This document shows positions 1 to 7,311 of a stretch of DNA of 10,055 bases, in pieces (within the stretch, counting starts at the first letter, position 1; every line of letters starts with the position of its first letter). The stretch comes from Candidatus Poseidoniaceae archaeon (lineage in GTDB: Archaea > Thermoplasmatota > Poseidoniia > Poseidoniales > Poseidoniaceae). The DNA is taken from NCBI GenBank assembly GCA_013329865.1, contig DUJJ01000034.1, forward strand, positions 1 through 10,055. The letters run 5' to 3'. The notes below the pieces were generated by a model, which saw only the letters and a list, made by a program, of their open reading frames with translations, had not been told where the DNA came from and made no database searches. Both the position numbers and the translations under genes were made by a program.

Positions 1-2301
1 ATTGGTCTTAACTTCGGCATTGCAACCCAAGGGGCAATCGGAATTAGCAATTTAGACTTAATCGACCATTTTGCTGGTTTGCCAGTATATGCAGCAAATA
101 CCTCCCAAGCAACGCAATCACTTACTATTGAGGCCAGCGGAATTGCAGGCAGTCATCACAAGGCAACGATTGGTCACCTGCCACTCGACCTATCGGTAGC
201 ATTTGATGAAGTGACATGGGGAGCAGAACCTAACATACAAGATATTATTTTCAATCCCGGTGAAACCAGCAGAAGCGTTCAGCTAACTCATGAAGCGCCA
301 CTATCCTTAGTTGGTATAGTTGCTGTTGAATCAGACAGCAATGGCGAGAGTTCCATCGACCAGAGTCTCGCACCGCTAGCAGTCCACTTCGGCCTCATTT
401 TACACAATCCAGAGGAATTATCCATTAACGGGGCACTGGGGCCCGGTCAAACTACTAATATTGCGCTTACTGAGAGCATCGAGCAAGCGACTCGCTTGCT
501 TGCGGTCGCATCGCCAAGCCATGGTTTTGACCCTGCAACGGTAGATTTCTCAACTATCACCGAACTAATCTCCAATGAGGGGCTTAGGCCAACAACTGAT
601 TGGATAGGTGTTGAGAAGCAGGTAAACTCGGTATGCGAAACCATCGAGGTTGACGGCCGGCATGAATGGAATCCACAGACCTCTTCGCACGAGCCGATGA
701 TGATAATAACGGTCGAACACGAATCACCCGTAATTGAATATGGCAATTATGAAGGCTACAGTATCTCAGTGACTAACGAGGCATTGGTTCATGAGTCAAC
801 CGGGCAGACCTTTGATGCTGTTAGCATGAATTCCCAGTCAAGTAGTCAATCATCTCCTGCAGCATCGCTTTATTACCCAACAGCAGACATGCCTGCAGGA
901 AAATATCTGTTTAACTCTGGAACGACATTGGATTCATCGGTTGAAATAGAATTATTTGATCCGAACGGGCCATCCTTTGAAACTGGAGAGTTGGACGAAA
1001 ATTGTGATGGAAACGTAGATTTGACAGATCAAGAGAATTTCGATCTCTTTGATGATTATGTTTCAAGGTTTAGCACGATTGCTTGGGGGCAGGGGACCAG
1101 TGCTGATTTGCAGTTACCATATCTCTCTTCACCCGTATCTGAATACACAGTAATTGCGGTCGCTCAGCAAGGTAGCGGGACTAGTGCGAACCTCGTCTCA
1201 GCGGTCAGTACAACACTTTCAGTACCCAATCCAGAACCCCCGGTAATGGAAAATCTCAGTGTCGTATTTTCACCGTCAGACCCACTGCCTGGCGACATAA
1301 TTCTACTTACTGTCACGGATGAATCCAACGACCCGGTCGAGGGATTATCAATTACTGTTGTTAGAGGAGAACAAACCTTAACCAGTCTCCTATCCAATGA
1401 AAACGGTCAAAACACATTCCCAATCCCCGAGGGAGAGATAACTATTCGCATATCTGGGGGACAATATCATCCGTTTGAGCTTACCATATTGGTCACCCCT
1501 CAGGGTGTTGATGATGATGGCGGGCTCCCCGGAGATAGGGATGGTGACGGATATGGAGATTTACTCGATGCGTTCCCAGACGATGCGAATGAATGGGTCG
1601 ATACCGATTCAGATAGCATCGGTAATAATGCAGATACCGATGATGATTCAGACGGCATTCTGGATGATGATGAGGTGGGTTCTAACCCACAAACTAATCC
1701 ACTCAGGCCAGATAGCGATGATGACGGCTATTGTGACGGTAGTATTGCTGTAGTCGGTTTCTGTATTGCCGGGGATGCGTTCCCGATAGATTCTACCGAA
1801 TGGGCTGATGCTGACAGCGATGGTGTAGGCGATAATACCGATATTTGTGCTGATACATCAAGCGGTGACTCAGTGGATGAATTTGGTTGTTCTAATGAAC
1901 AACTTCAAGACAACTCTGATGGCATTACCGATGATTTAGACGGAGACGGCATTAATCCAGACCAAGATGAGGAGCAGAGTTCAGAGTCCTCCGACTCAGC
2001 TTCGAACACGATTATTTTGATTGGAGGCTCTATTGGACTAATTGCGATACTTATCGTGGTTGCATCCCTAATTTTACTGAGGAACCGTCGAGATGGGATA
2101 GACGAAAAACAATTTATCCAACAAGAAGAATTGTTCGAGACTGTCGCAATCGCGACCACAACTCCAGCACCACCATCTAGGCCGCCTGTCACGGCTCGTG
2201 GTGAGATGTATAATGGCTATGAGGGGTTAGAATTCCCGGCAGGTAGTGGTAACTGGTTCTATCGAGACCCTGAATCTGGTGCTTGGGTAGAATGGCGCTG
2301 A
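1..2301 (+). CDS. Membrane-anchored surface protein with calcium-binding repeats (5' partial)
   Basis: The frame is open from base 1 with no stop, so the start lies upstream; a TTG at 79 is an internal codon. With codon 1 at base 1, 766 residues are visible. Residues 1 to about 320 are Ser/Thr-rich, beta-type and unrecognised. Residues 332-343 form a perfect EF-hand/dockerin-like loop (D332, N334, D336, N338, D340, D343). Residues ~416-499 resemble an Ig-like or carboxypeptidase-regulatory beta-sandwich. Residues 504-634 are Asp-rich thrombospondin type 3-like repeats ending in a C616...C630 unit. A single hydrophobic helix spans 670-693, followed by RNRR, which places the bulk outside and a ~73-residue tail inside. 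The tail ends in an aromatic motif (W752, Y754, D756-P757, G760, W762, W765). Known families suggest a calcium-stabilised cell-surface adhesin, receptor or sensor; the ligand is unknown. The RND gene follows after 20 nt, probably in the same operon. Confidence 0.85.
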   Translation: MGLNFGIATQGAIGISNLDLIDHFAGLPVYAANTSQATQSLTIEASGIAGSHHKATIGHLPLDLSVAFDEVTWGAEPNIQDIIFNPGETSRSVQLTHEAPLSLVGIVAVESDSNGESSIDQSLAPLAVHFGLILHNPEELSINGALGPGQTTNIALTESIEQATRLLAVASPSHGFDPATVDFSTITELISNEGLRPTTDWIGVEKQVNSVCETIEVDGRHEWNPQTSSHEPMMIITVEHESPVIEYGNYEGYSISVTNEALVHESTGQTFDAVSMNSQSSSQSSPAASLYYPTADMPAGKYLFNSGTTLDSSVEIELFDPNGPSFETGELDENCDGNVDLTDQENFDLFDDYVSRFSTIAWGQGTSADLQLPYLSSPVSEYTVIAVAQQGSGTSANLVSAVSTTLSVPNPEPPVMENLSVVFSPSDPLPGDIILLTVTDESNDPVEGLSITVVRGEQTLTSLLSNENGQNTFPIPEGEITIRISGGQYHPFELTILVTPQGVDDDGGLPGDRDGDGYGDLLDAFPDDANEWVDTDSDSIGNNADTDDDSDGILDDDEVGSNPQTNPLRPDSDDDGYCDGSIAVVGFCIAGDAFPIDSTEWADADSDGVGDNTDICADTSSGDSVDEFGCSNEQLQDNSDGITDDLDGDGINPDQDEEQSSESSDSASNTIILIGGSIGLIAILIVVASLILLRNRRDGIDEKQFIQQEELFETVAIATTTPAPPSRPPVTARGEMYNGYEGLEFPAGSGNWFYRDPESGAWVEWR
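992..1029 (+). other. EF-hand/dockerin-like calcium loop (encoded)
   Basis: Bases 994-1029 encode a 12-residue loop with acidic or Asn residues at positions 1, 3, 5, 7, 9 and 12 and Gly at position 6. Position 12 is Asp rather than Glu, as in dockerin loops. Only one copy is visible, whereas true type I dockerins have two, so a lone calcium site is more likely than a cohesin-binding dockerin. Confidence 0.6.
1507..1905 (+). repeat. Thrombospondin type 3-like Asp-rich repeat region
   Basis: This protein-level repeat lies inside the surface protein. Two 69-base units at 1567-1635 and 1774-1842, offset by 207 bases (69 codons), encode closely similar 23-residue segments. Both begin DAFP, followed by D, EW, D and DSD, then G, N and D; 14 of 23 residues are identical. 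Between and around them are DxDxDG-type calcium ligands, and the region closes with a D-x-C ... VDxxGC unit typical of thrombospondin type 3/OmpA-linker repeats. These families bind calcium along an extended stalk, so this is probably a rigid spacer between the outer domains and the membrane helix. Confidence 0.8.
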
Positions 2302-2311
2302 TTCACCGCAT

Positions 2312-2317
2312 AGGTGA
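2312..2317 (+). promoter_or_regulatory. Shine-Dalgarno site for the RND gene
   Basis: AGGTGA matches the archaeal anti-Shine-Dalgarno complement and lies 4 nt before ATG 2322. It decides that start over the upstream TTG 2283 and ATG 2292, which would overlap the end of the surface-protein gene. Confidence 0.55.
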
Positions 2318-2321
2318 ACAC

Positions 2322-4502
2322 ATGTCTAAATCGGCTAAACTAATTGTGGTAGTAGTTTTCGCTATAATGGCTATCCCGTTGCTTATTTCACCACCGGAAG
2401 CATCCATGGCTACCGATTACATTTTTGATGATCAAGCACTAAACCGCGTTAAAACCCAAAGTAATGATCGAACGACTTCAGAGCAGTTGTTGGTCAGGGT
2501 TGTACACGATGAGGGAGGGCCGCTCACAGGCAATTTTTCAAGAGTCAATGAGTTGTTATCCATAGAGGCGTCAATCAATAACGACGTGGCTACTAATTTT
2601 TCTTTAGAACACAACGAAGTATATCTTAAGCGTCTGGAATCCCCGATATCTGCATGGCAATCAGCCTTTATGACTAGAAATAAATCAATATCTGAATCCT
2701 CGAGTTGGGGCGAGGTACTCCAACCGATAAATGATGAAGGGTGGTGCGGAGAAAACGCGAATCAAGCCGAAGTAAATGCTTTTCAGGCTACACTTTTAAT
2801 GCTCCCAAAAAATAGTAACTTGGGAGTGGCATGTCCACAGTTTTCGGGTGCCTCAGCGTCCCAACCACCACAGTCAAATGAATTGATTTGGTTTGTTTGG
2901 CTTGACTCTAGTGACAGACCGGTTGATTGGTTAGTATTGGACGATTGGTGTGCAGAGTTATCAGCAAACTCAGCGTATATTTTCGAACCTGCTGGAGTTA
3001 ATATGCTGTTCAAGGAAGCAGAGCAGGTTGCCAAACAAGATCTGCGAGAGATTTTACCGATAACTGGAATTATTCTATTCTGCATAATGATGTTATTCTT
3101 TAGAGATCTAAAAGTAACTGTAGTGACATTAGGTTCCGTTGTATTGGTAGTTGGTGCTGTTATCGGGTTTTTACAAACATGCAATTATCAGTTTTCAGTT
3201 ATCGATGGTATTGCGATTCCGATCATTATGGGGGTGGCAGTTGATGGGGCGTTTTGGTACAAATCCTCGAGTAAATCTCGCGCCGACGTTAGAAGGATTC
3301 TCCTGCTCGCTATGGCAACTACAGTAGCAGCGATATCTCTGGCTTTATTCTCACCGATTAAGGCACAGAGGGGCCTTGCAATGGTTATGATATTTGGAAT
3401 AATACTTGACTGGGTGCTAACCCGCTTTGTCCTGGAGGACTTTTACCTAGCATCACGAGCTACGGAACCACACATGAAATCGTTCTCAAGCCATACTAAT
3501 CAGAAGCAAAAATGGCTGTGGCCGACCGCCTTAGTGCTCTTAGTGATGATTGCTGTTACCTCACCGCCTGGGGTTGAGGCACTAGATATAGAGCAATTCT
3601 TACCTGAGGATAATGAGTCGCTCGATGAGATTGATGAATTACGAGACATCTACGTAATTGCTTCAGGGACTATCGTTTTCATCACTTTAGATATCGATAC
3701 AGGTAATGAAGAAAATATCCGTGATGTATTGAATTTCAGATCACAATTTATTCAACACCAGAACCTCATCGCATTTGACACGGGGCTTACGCAACAGAAG
3801 CTAATCTTGGGGATTGGAGATACCAATGAAAATAATTTCGCCGCACTGCAAGAGAATACCACTCAATCGGTGATATTGAGTGATCCTTGGTTACGCATTG
3901 ACGGTGATATTGTTGGCGGCATGATAATTGCCATTATCGACGGCGAAGATTCTGAGTCTGCTTATCAGTTTTTGATTGATACTGAGCAATTAATCCAAGA
4001 GAACGGGATATCAGGCGAAATTGGTGGCCAGTTAATCACTGGTATTGACCTAGCAAAATCATTTGAGCAAACAAGAATAATCCAAATCCTAGCGGCTGGG
4101 CTCATAGTTTTGATAATTGCTTTTTTGATGACCCGGGTTCCGGAGAAATCAATGAGAATTGCTGTGGGAACTATCGCTGTAGGCATTGCTGTTGACGGAC
4201 TAGCAAGTCACCTCGGAGGTCGCGGTGTAAACACTGCGCCAGCGGTCTTGCTAGGAATGGGTTTTGCTGCTGACTACTTGTCCCATGCTAGCGATAAGAT
4301 GTATTCATGGAGACAAGATACTTACGCACGCTGGGGTGCGGCGGTGACATCAGGATTAGTATTCCTGACCGTATCTTTCAGTGAATTTCCGCCGGCCAGC
4401 AATACCGGGTTACTACTTAGTTTAACGATATTGATATCAGTTTTGTTGGCCACTTGCCTTGCCTTTGTCTCGTCAAATATTCAATTTGCTGAGGATGAGT
4501 AG
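2322..4502 (+). CDS. RND/MMPL-superfamily transporter, 12 transmembrane helices
   Basis: This is a 726-residue predicted exporter of the RND superfamily (COG1033/MMPL type), which normally moves lipids or hydrophobic compounds using the ion gradient; its substrate cannot be read from sequence. It has the duplicated RND plan: helix 1 (6-22), an outer loop of ~220 residues, helices 2-6 (about 244-370), helix 7 (398-415), a second outer loop of ~170 residues and helices 8-12 (about 585-720). Helix 4 carries D308 in GVAVDGAF and helix 10 carries D651 in GFAADY, the usual relay-aspartate sites. FLPED at 426-430 is the typical segment after helix 7. ATG 2322 is chosen over TTG 2283 and ATG 2292 because AGGTGA (2312-2317) precedes it and the protein then begins directly with a membrane anchor. 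The loops are short for the family. The first loop has three cysteines. Confidence 0.88.
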   Translation: MSKSAKLIVVVVFAIMAIPLLISPPEASMATDYIFDDQALNRVKTQSNDRTTSEQLLVRVVHDEGGPLTGNFSRVNELLSIEASINNDVATNFSLEHNEVYLKRLESPISAWQSAFMTRNKSISESSSWGEVLQPINDEGWCGENANQAEVNAFQATLLMLPKNSNLGVACPQFSGASASQPPQSNELIWFVWLDSSDRPVDWLVLDDWCAELSANSAYIFEPAGVNMLFKEAEQVAKQDLREILPITGIILFCIMMLFFRDLKVTVVTLGSVVLVVGAVIGFLQTCNYQFSVIDGIAIPIIMGVAVDGAFWYKSSSKSRADVRRILLLAMATTVAAISLALFSPIKAQRGLAMVMIFGIILDWVLTRFVLEDFYLASRATEPHMKSFSSHTNQKQKWLWPTALVLLVMIAVTSPPGVEALDIEQFLPEDNESLDEIDELRDIYVIASGTIVFITLDIDTGNEENIRDVLNFRSQFIQHQNLIAFDTGLTQQKLILGIGDTNENNFAALQENTTQSVILSDPWLRIDGDIVGGMIIAIIDGEDSESAYQFLIDTEQLIQENGISGEIGGQLITGIDLAKSFEQTRIIQILAAGLIVLIIAFLMTRVPEKSMRIAVGTIAVGIAVDGLASHLGGRGVNTAPAVLLGMGFAADYLSHASDKMYSWRQDTYARWGAAVTSGLVFLTVSFSEFPPASNTGLLLSLTILISVLLATCLAFVSSNIQFAEDE

Positions 4503-4504
4503 GC

Positions 4505-4527
4505 GATAATATTATCAAAAATTATCA
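4505..4527 (+). promoter_or_regulatory. Palindromic AT-rich promoter/operator candidate before the LOR gene
   Basis: GATAATATTATC (4505-4516) is a perfect 12-bp palindrome. Its right half, ATTATCA, recurs as a direct repeat at 4521-4527, exactly 10 bp downstream. The first ATTATCA starts 29 nt before ATG 4540, where a TATA box would sit for a leaderless archaeal transcript. The palindrome could simply be a TATA element, or a regulator site overlapping it; the one-helical-turn spacing of the half sites favours a protein site but does not prove it. Confidence 0.4.
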
Positions 4528-4539
4528 TTAGCAGAACCT

Positions 4540-5103
4540 ATGCATCCACTATTCGATATGGACAACTACATTATTCAAACCAAATTGTTGAAGATTTTTG
4601 GCGGGACTTTCTGGTTCAAGGACTTGGAGGGCAATATCATTGCTTATTCGAAACAAAAAGCGTTCAAATTAAAGGAAGATATCATCCTTTACGGAGATAC
4701 AGCATGTACCCAACCATTACTACAAATCAAAGCAAGGCAGATGCTAGACTTAAGTGCGACCTATGATGTATTTGATTTAACAACAAGCGAGCACATTGGT
4801 TCTGTAAAGCGTAAGTTCCTAAAATCTATTATCAAGGATAGTTGGAAATTGTTGGATGTTAATGGTAACCAATATGGCGAGTTGGTCGAAGACAGTATTG
4901 CAATTCTGCGTCGGTTTATCCCCCTTATCCCAGCCAAATTCCATTTTGCAATTCCCGGCCATGATGGGATAACCATTCACCAGCAATTTAATCCACTTAT
5001 CAAAAAATCATTGTTAACCATTCCACCCGGTCATCCAATGGACCGTCGAATGGTGGCCGCAATAACGCTGCTCAACTCGGCCATTGAAGGTAGACAAAAT
5101 TGA
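4540..5103 (+). CDS. LURP-one-related (LOR/tubby-like) domain protein
   Basis: This 187-residue protein has no signal peptide or membrane helix. Its length and pattern fit the LURP-one-related/YxjI family (COG4894, DUF567), a 12-strand beta-barrel around a central hydrophobic helix that is structurally related to tubby and phospholipid scramblase C-terminal domains. Visible signs are the early 'FWFKDLEGNIIAY' strand pair, then LKEDIILYGD, a 'LLQIKARQMLDLSATYDVFD' stretch, and 'IGSVKRKFLKS...DSWKLLD', which follow the family's alternating strands. The biochemical role of these proteins is poorly known; membrane lipid or ligand binding has been proposed. ATG 4540 suits a leaderless transcript from the AT-rich element at 4505-4516; ATG 4558 (residue 7) is the alternative. 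No Shine-Dalgarno site is visible for either. It is probably separate from the RND gene, 37 nt upstream. Confidence 0.75.
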   Translation: MHPLFDMDNYIIQTKLLKIFGGTFWFKDLEGNIIAYSKQKAFKLKEDIILYGDTACTQPLLQIKARQMLDLSATYDVFDLTTSEHIGSVKRKFLKSIIKDSWKLLDVNGNQYGELVEDSIAILRRFIPLIPAKFHFAIPGHDGITIHQQFNPLIKKSLLTIPPGHPMDRRMVAAITLLNSAIEGRQN

Positions 5104-5104
5104 A

Positions 5105-5112
5105 TTTAATAC
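5105..5112 (+). promoter_or_regulatory. Possible TATA element before the FAD oxidoreductase gene
   Basis: TTTAATAC lies immediately after the LOR stop codon and about 42-49 nt before GTG 5154. It would give a short leader containing AGGGT (5144-5148), which sits 5 nt before the GTG as a weak Shine-Dalgarno site. This is tentative; readthrough from the LOR gene is equally possible. Confidence 0.25.
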
Positions 5113-5153
5113 TCAATCAATGGTTTCATTTCTGATACGTCCTAGGGTTAGTT

Positions 5154-6248
5154 GTGGCGAGAGTCGTAGTTGTTGGTGCAGGCATCGCCGGACTGAGCGC
5201 GGCAATTCACGCTGTCTCTAGCGGCCATCATGTTGTCGTGCTTGAGAAGAAGGCCAAAATCGGCGGTCGCGGCACATCCCAGAACGTTGACGGCTATTCA
5301 CTTCATTACGGACCACACCTGTTTGACAAAGCGGGGCCGTTTTTCCGCATGTGCAAGAAGCTGAGCCGGGTCAAGCCGGTGGTTAAATCAATCAGGCTCG
5401 ACAAGATTGATGTGATTGGTTATGGTCCGATTCGTCCCGTTGGAAACATAAAACAGGCGGCCCAGAACAAACGGGCAATAAAGCAAAGAAGCTCGGCAAA
5501 CCCATACTTTCAAGCAGTAAATTTCCTGGCGAATTGGGGTATTGATGACAATGATTATCGCATTAGATCAGTAGTGAAATCTAGACTCTGCGCATCCAAC
5601 GAGGGATGGATTGGCTTGATTGGCAGGCTGGGTGCGGCGTTAGATGAGGTAGGAGTCTTGATTGAGACACGGTGCGAGGTTAAGTCAATAGATGACCAGC
5701 AAGTATACCTAACAGACGGGCGGAATTTTTCCTGCGATGCAGTAATTTTAGCTTGTGGAGCAAGTGGAGCAAAACGAATCTTGCACCCGATTAGTAGTCA
5801 ATTGGTAGAAGGCAAATTTACTAATTTAACTACTACCTTTGGGAGCTGCATCGAGGTTGGGCTTAGTTCCAAACCGATGGCCGGAAAGCAGTGTATTATC
5901 GATCTCGAGCAAAATGCTGCAATAATTGACTATGCGGCAATCCAACCAAGGTTGGGGAATTCGGGGTCACATATTTCCGCAATAGTCACTGGTATCGAAG
6001 ATGGCAAACCTGAGACTCAATTGGAATTAGTGCTCGATCGTCATATAGCTGGCTGGAATAAACACATTATTACCGAGCTACGCCAAACAAGAATAGCCGT
6101 TGGCTATTCGAATAGAATCGAATTTGACACTTTTGGCAATCATAAGATTCTGCTGGCGGGCGCTTGGGTGGAATCTGATTATGCGCTTTCGGATGCTGCA
6201 GCAGATACGGGTAAACGGGCAGCACAGGGAATCAACAGCATATTGTGA
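5154..6248 (+). CDS. FAD-dependent oxidoreductase, phytoene desaturase/amine oxidase type
   Basis: This 364-residue protein is a probable FAD-dependent NAD(P)-binding Rossmann protein (COG1233/NAD_binding_8 type). The N-terminus has the dinucleotide motif G8-A-G10-I-A-G13, the ribose-binding acidic residue E31 after a beta strand, and GGRG at 37-40, as in phytoene desaturases and flavin amine oxidases. The C-terminal FAD segment is recognisable at 334-360 (LAGAWVES...SDAAADTGKRAAQ), but the usual Asp after Gly (AGDW) is Ala337. At 364 residues it is well below the roughly 490 typical of carotenoid desaturases, so the substrate region is reduced; the substrate is unknown, and isoprenoids or amines are only family-based possibilities. 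The start is GTG 5154, the only candidate after an in-frame TGA at 5133. The final codons overlap a GTG (6245) in the next gene's frame. There is no signal peptide. Confidence 0.8.
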   Translation: MARVVVVGAGIAGLSAAIHAVSSGHHVVVLEKKAKIGGRGTSQNVDGYSLHYGPHLFDKAGPFFRMCKKLSRVKPVVKSIRLDKIDVIGYGPIRPVGNIKQAAQNKRAIKQRSSANPYFQAVNFLANWGIDDNDYRIRSVVKSRLCASNEGWIGLIGRLGAALDEVGVLIETRCEVKSIDDQQVYLTDGRNFSCDAVILACGASGAKRILHPISSQLVEGKFTNLTTTFGSCIEVGLSSKPMAGKQCIIDLEQNAAIIDYAAIQPRLGNSGSHISAIVTGIEDGKPETQLELVLDRHIAGWNKHIITELRQTRIAVGYSNRIEFDTFGNHKILLAGAWVESDYALSDAAADTGKRAAQGINSIL

Positions 6249-6289
6249 GCAATGAAATTGTTATTCACTGCCGTTTGAGAGCGATTACT

Positions 6290-7069
6290 ATGCGACTAGT
6301 GTCATGGAATGTCAACGGTATCAGAGCAGCAATTCGGAAGGGAATTGACGGTTATTTTTCATCGATTGACGCTGATATTTGGATGCTTCAAGAAGTACGG
6401 GCTTTACCAGAGCAACTGCCGAAAAATTGGCACTGGCCGGAGGGCTACTCGGTCTACTTACACCCGGCAGAGAAAAAAGGCTACTCTGGTGTTGCGACTC
6501 TCTCGCGCACGCCAATGAAAATAGTTCGTACCGGTAAACCGTCCGCTATTGACCCTGACGACAAAGAAGGTCGAATAGTAGTATCTGAACACAGCGGAAT
6601 TACCTGTATTAACACTTACCTACCTAGCGGTTCTAGTGGCGATGAACGACAGAGATTCAAAGAAACCTGGATGGATGAGTGGCGTAATTTCTTGCAGCCA
6701 TTTCTCGGGTCCTCCGAACCGGTTATTGTGTGCGGAGACCTCAATGTTGCCCATACAGAAGACGACATATGGAACCCAAAAGGGAATGCCAAAATGAGTG
6801 GTTTCCTACCTCAAGAGCGTGCGTGGTTTAGCCAACTACTCGAAGATGGTTGGCATGATGCATTCAGAGATTATCACGGAGCGGGTAACAAAATCTACAG
6901 TTGGTGGTCTAATAGGGGACAGGCAAGGGCTAAAAATCGCGGATGGAGGATAGACTATTTTCTACTTAATGATGCAGCCAATAAATTGGTTAAGGATATC
7001 AAAATAGAACGCCAGGGAGGCCTTGAAATTTCAGATCATGCGCCAGTAATATTGGATATTACTTACTGA
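6290..7069 (+). CDS. xth: Exonuclease III-type AP endonuclease
   Basis: This 259-residue enzyme belongs to the ExoIII/APE1 family. These enzymes cut the DNA backbone 5' of abasic sites and trim 3' blocked ends in base excision repair. With ATG 6290 as start, all catalytic positions are visible: N7 in SWNVNG, E35 in LQE, Y110 in NTYLPSG, D150 and N152 in GDLNVAH, D222 in WRIDYF, and D249-H250 in SDHAP. The length matches E. coli Xth (268) and bacterial ExoA (about 250). GTG 6245 would overlap the FAD gene's stop by 4 nt and add 15 residues (SNEIVIHCRLRAIT after Met) without family counterpart, so ATG 6290 is preferred. No good Shine-Dalgarno site precedes it; TTATTCA at 6261-6267 sits at the distance of a leaderless promoter. 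The 3' end overlaps convergent pcc1 by 7 nt. Confidence 0.93.
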   Translation: MRLVSWNVNGIRAAIRKGIDGYFSSIDADIWMLQEVRALPEQLPKNWHWPEGYSVYLHPAEKKGYSGVATLSRTPMKIVRTGKPSAIDPDDKEGRIVVSEHSGITCINTYLPSGSSGDERQRFKETWMDEWRNFLQPFLGSSEPVIVCGDLNVAHTEDDIWNPKGNAKMSGFLPQERAWFSQLLEDGWHDAFRDYHGAGNKIYSWWSNRGQARAKNRGWRIDYFLLNDAANKLVKDIKIERQGGLEISDHAPVILDITY

Positions 7070-7287
7070 AAGTTCTCTTCGATGTCTGCCAAGGCGATCA
7101 TTAATTCATCGACGGTATCACGTAAGGATTGAATTGAACCATCTTCAATAGTGACGATTAGCTTAACCTCTTTACCAGTCTCAGTTAGATTTGCAGAGCA
7201 CTTAGGTCGAGATGCGGCAGACAGCAGTATTGTGCCGAGTTTTGCCGGTCCAACCCACTCGATTGTAGCTTGATAGGATTCGACCAT
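7063..7287 (-). CDS. pcc1: KEOPS complex subunit Pcc1
   Basis: This 74-residue minus-strand gene fills the space between exonuclease III and HflX. It fits Pcc1 (about 75-85 residues), the small dimer-forming KEOPS subunit that binds Kae1. KEOPS transfers threonylcarbamoyl to adenosine 37 of ANN-decoding tRNAs (t6A). Visible fit: a first strand (QATIEW), a helix (residues 14-25), a central strand pair, then KLIVTIED (42-49) and the signature helix SLRDTVDELMIALADIEE (54-71), corresponding to the family's 'D..SLRA..N..LR.L...EE'. ATG 7287 is preferred to GTG 7293 because GGAG (plus-strand CTCC, 7293-7296) lies 5 nt upstream of it. Nearly all of the gene lies outside other coding frames, which argues against a shadow frame. 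Identification rests on pattern and size only; the family is divergent. Confidence 0.75.
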   Translation of the reverse strand: MVESYQATIEWVGPAKLGTILLSAASRPKCSANLTETGKEVKLIVTIEDGSIQSLRDTVDELMIALADIEENFQ

Positions 7288-7290
7288 GAA

Positions 7291-7304
7291 CACTCCAAGG
7301 GGTG
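7291..7304. promoter_or_regulatory. Back-to-back Shine-Dalgarno sites of pcc1 and hflX
   Basis: On the minus strand, GGAGTG (complement of 7291-7296) precedes pcc1 ATG 7287, its GGAG being 5 nt away. On the plus strand, AGGGGTG (7298-7304) precedes hflX ATG 7312 by 7 nt. The two sites are adjacent within the 24-nt gap between the start codons, and they support these starts over GTG 7293 and TTG 7270. Confidence 0.5.
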
Positions 7305-7311
7305 GGCTGAT

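Noticed and set aside
994..1029. A full cellulosome-type dockerin.
   Set aside because: Only one calcium loop is present, and the usual paired second repeat is not visible nearby.
1475..1753. A 92-codon plus-strand frame inside the surface-protein repeats.
   Set aside because: It is Met/Ile-rich, as expected from reading GATGAT-type Asp codons out of frame; the in-frame product has clear calcium repeats.
2783..3184. A 133-codon minus-strand frame inside the RND gene.
   Set aside because: It lies wholly opposite well-supported transporter sequence and has no recognisable domain; it is an antisense shadow.
6245..6289. Use of GTG 6245 as the exonuclease III start, giving a 4-nt overlap with the FAD gene.
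   Set aside because: The extra 15 residues precede the canonical MRLVSWNVNG start of the family, and ATG 6290 gives the standard length; translational coupling remains a minor possibility.
7270..7311. TTG 7270 as the hflX start.
   Set aside because: It would overlap pcc1 by 18 nt on the opposite strand, and ATG 7312 has a better-placed Shine-Dalgarno site.
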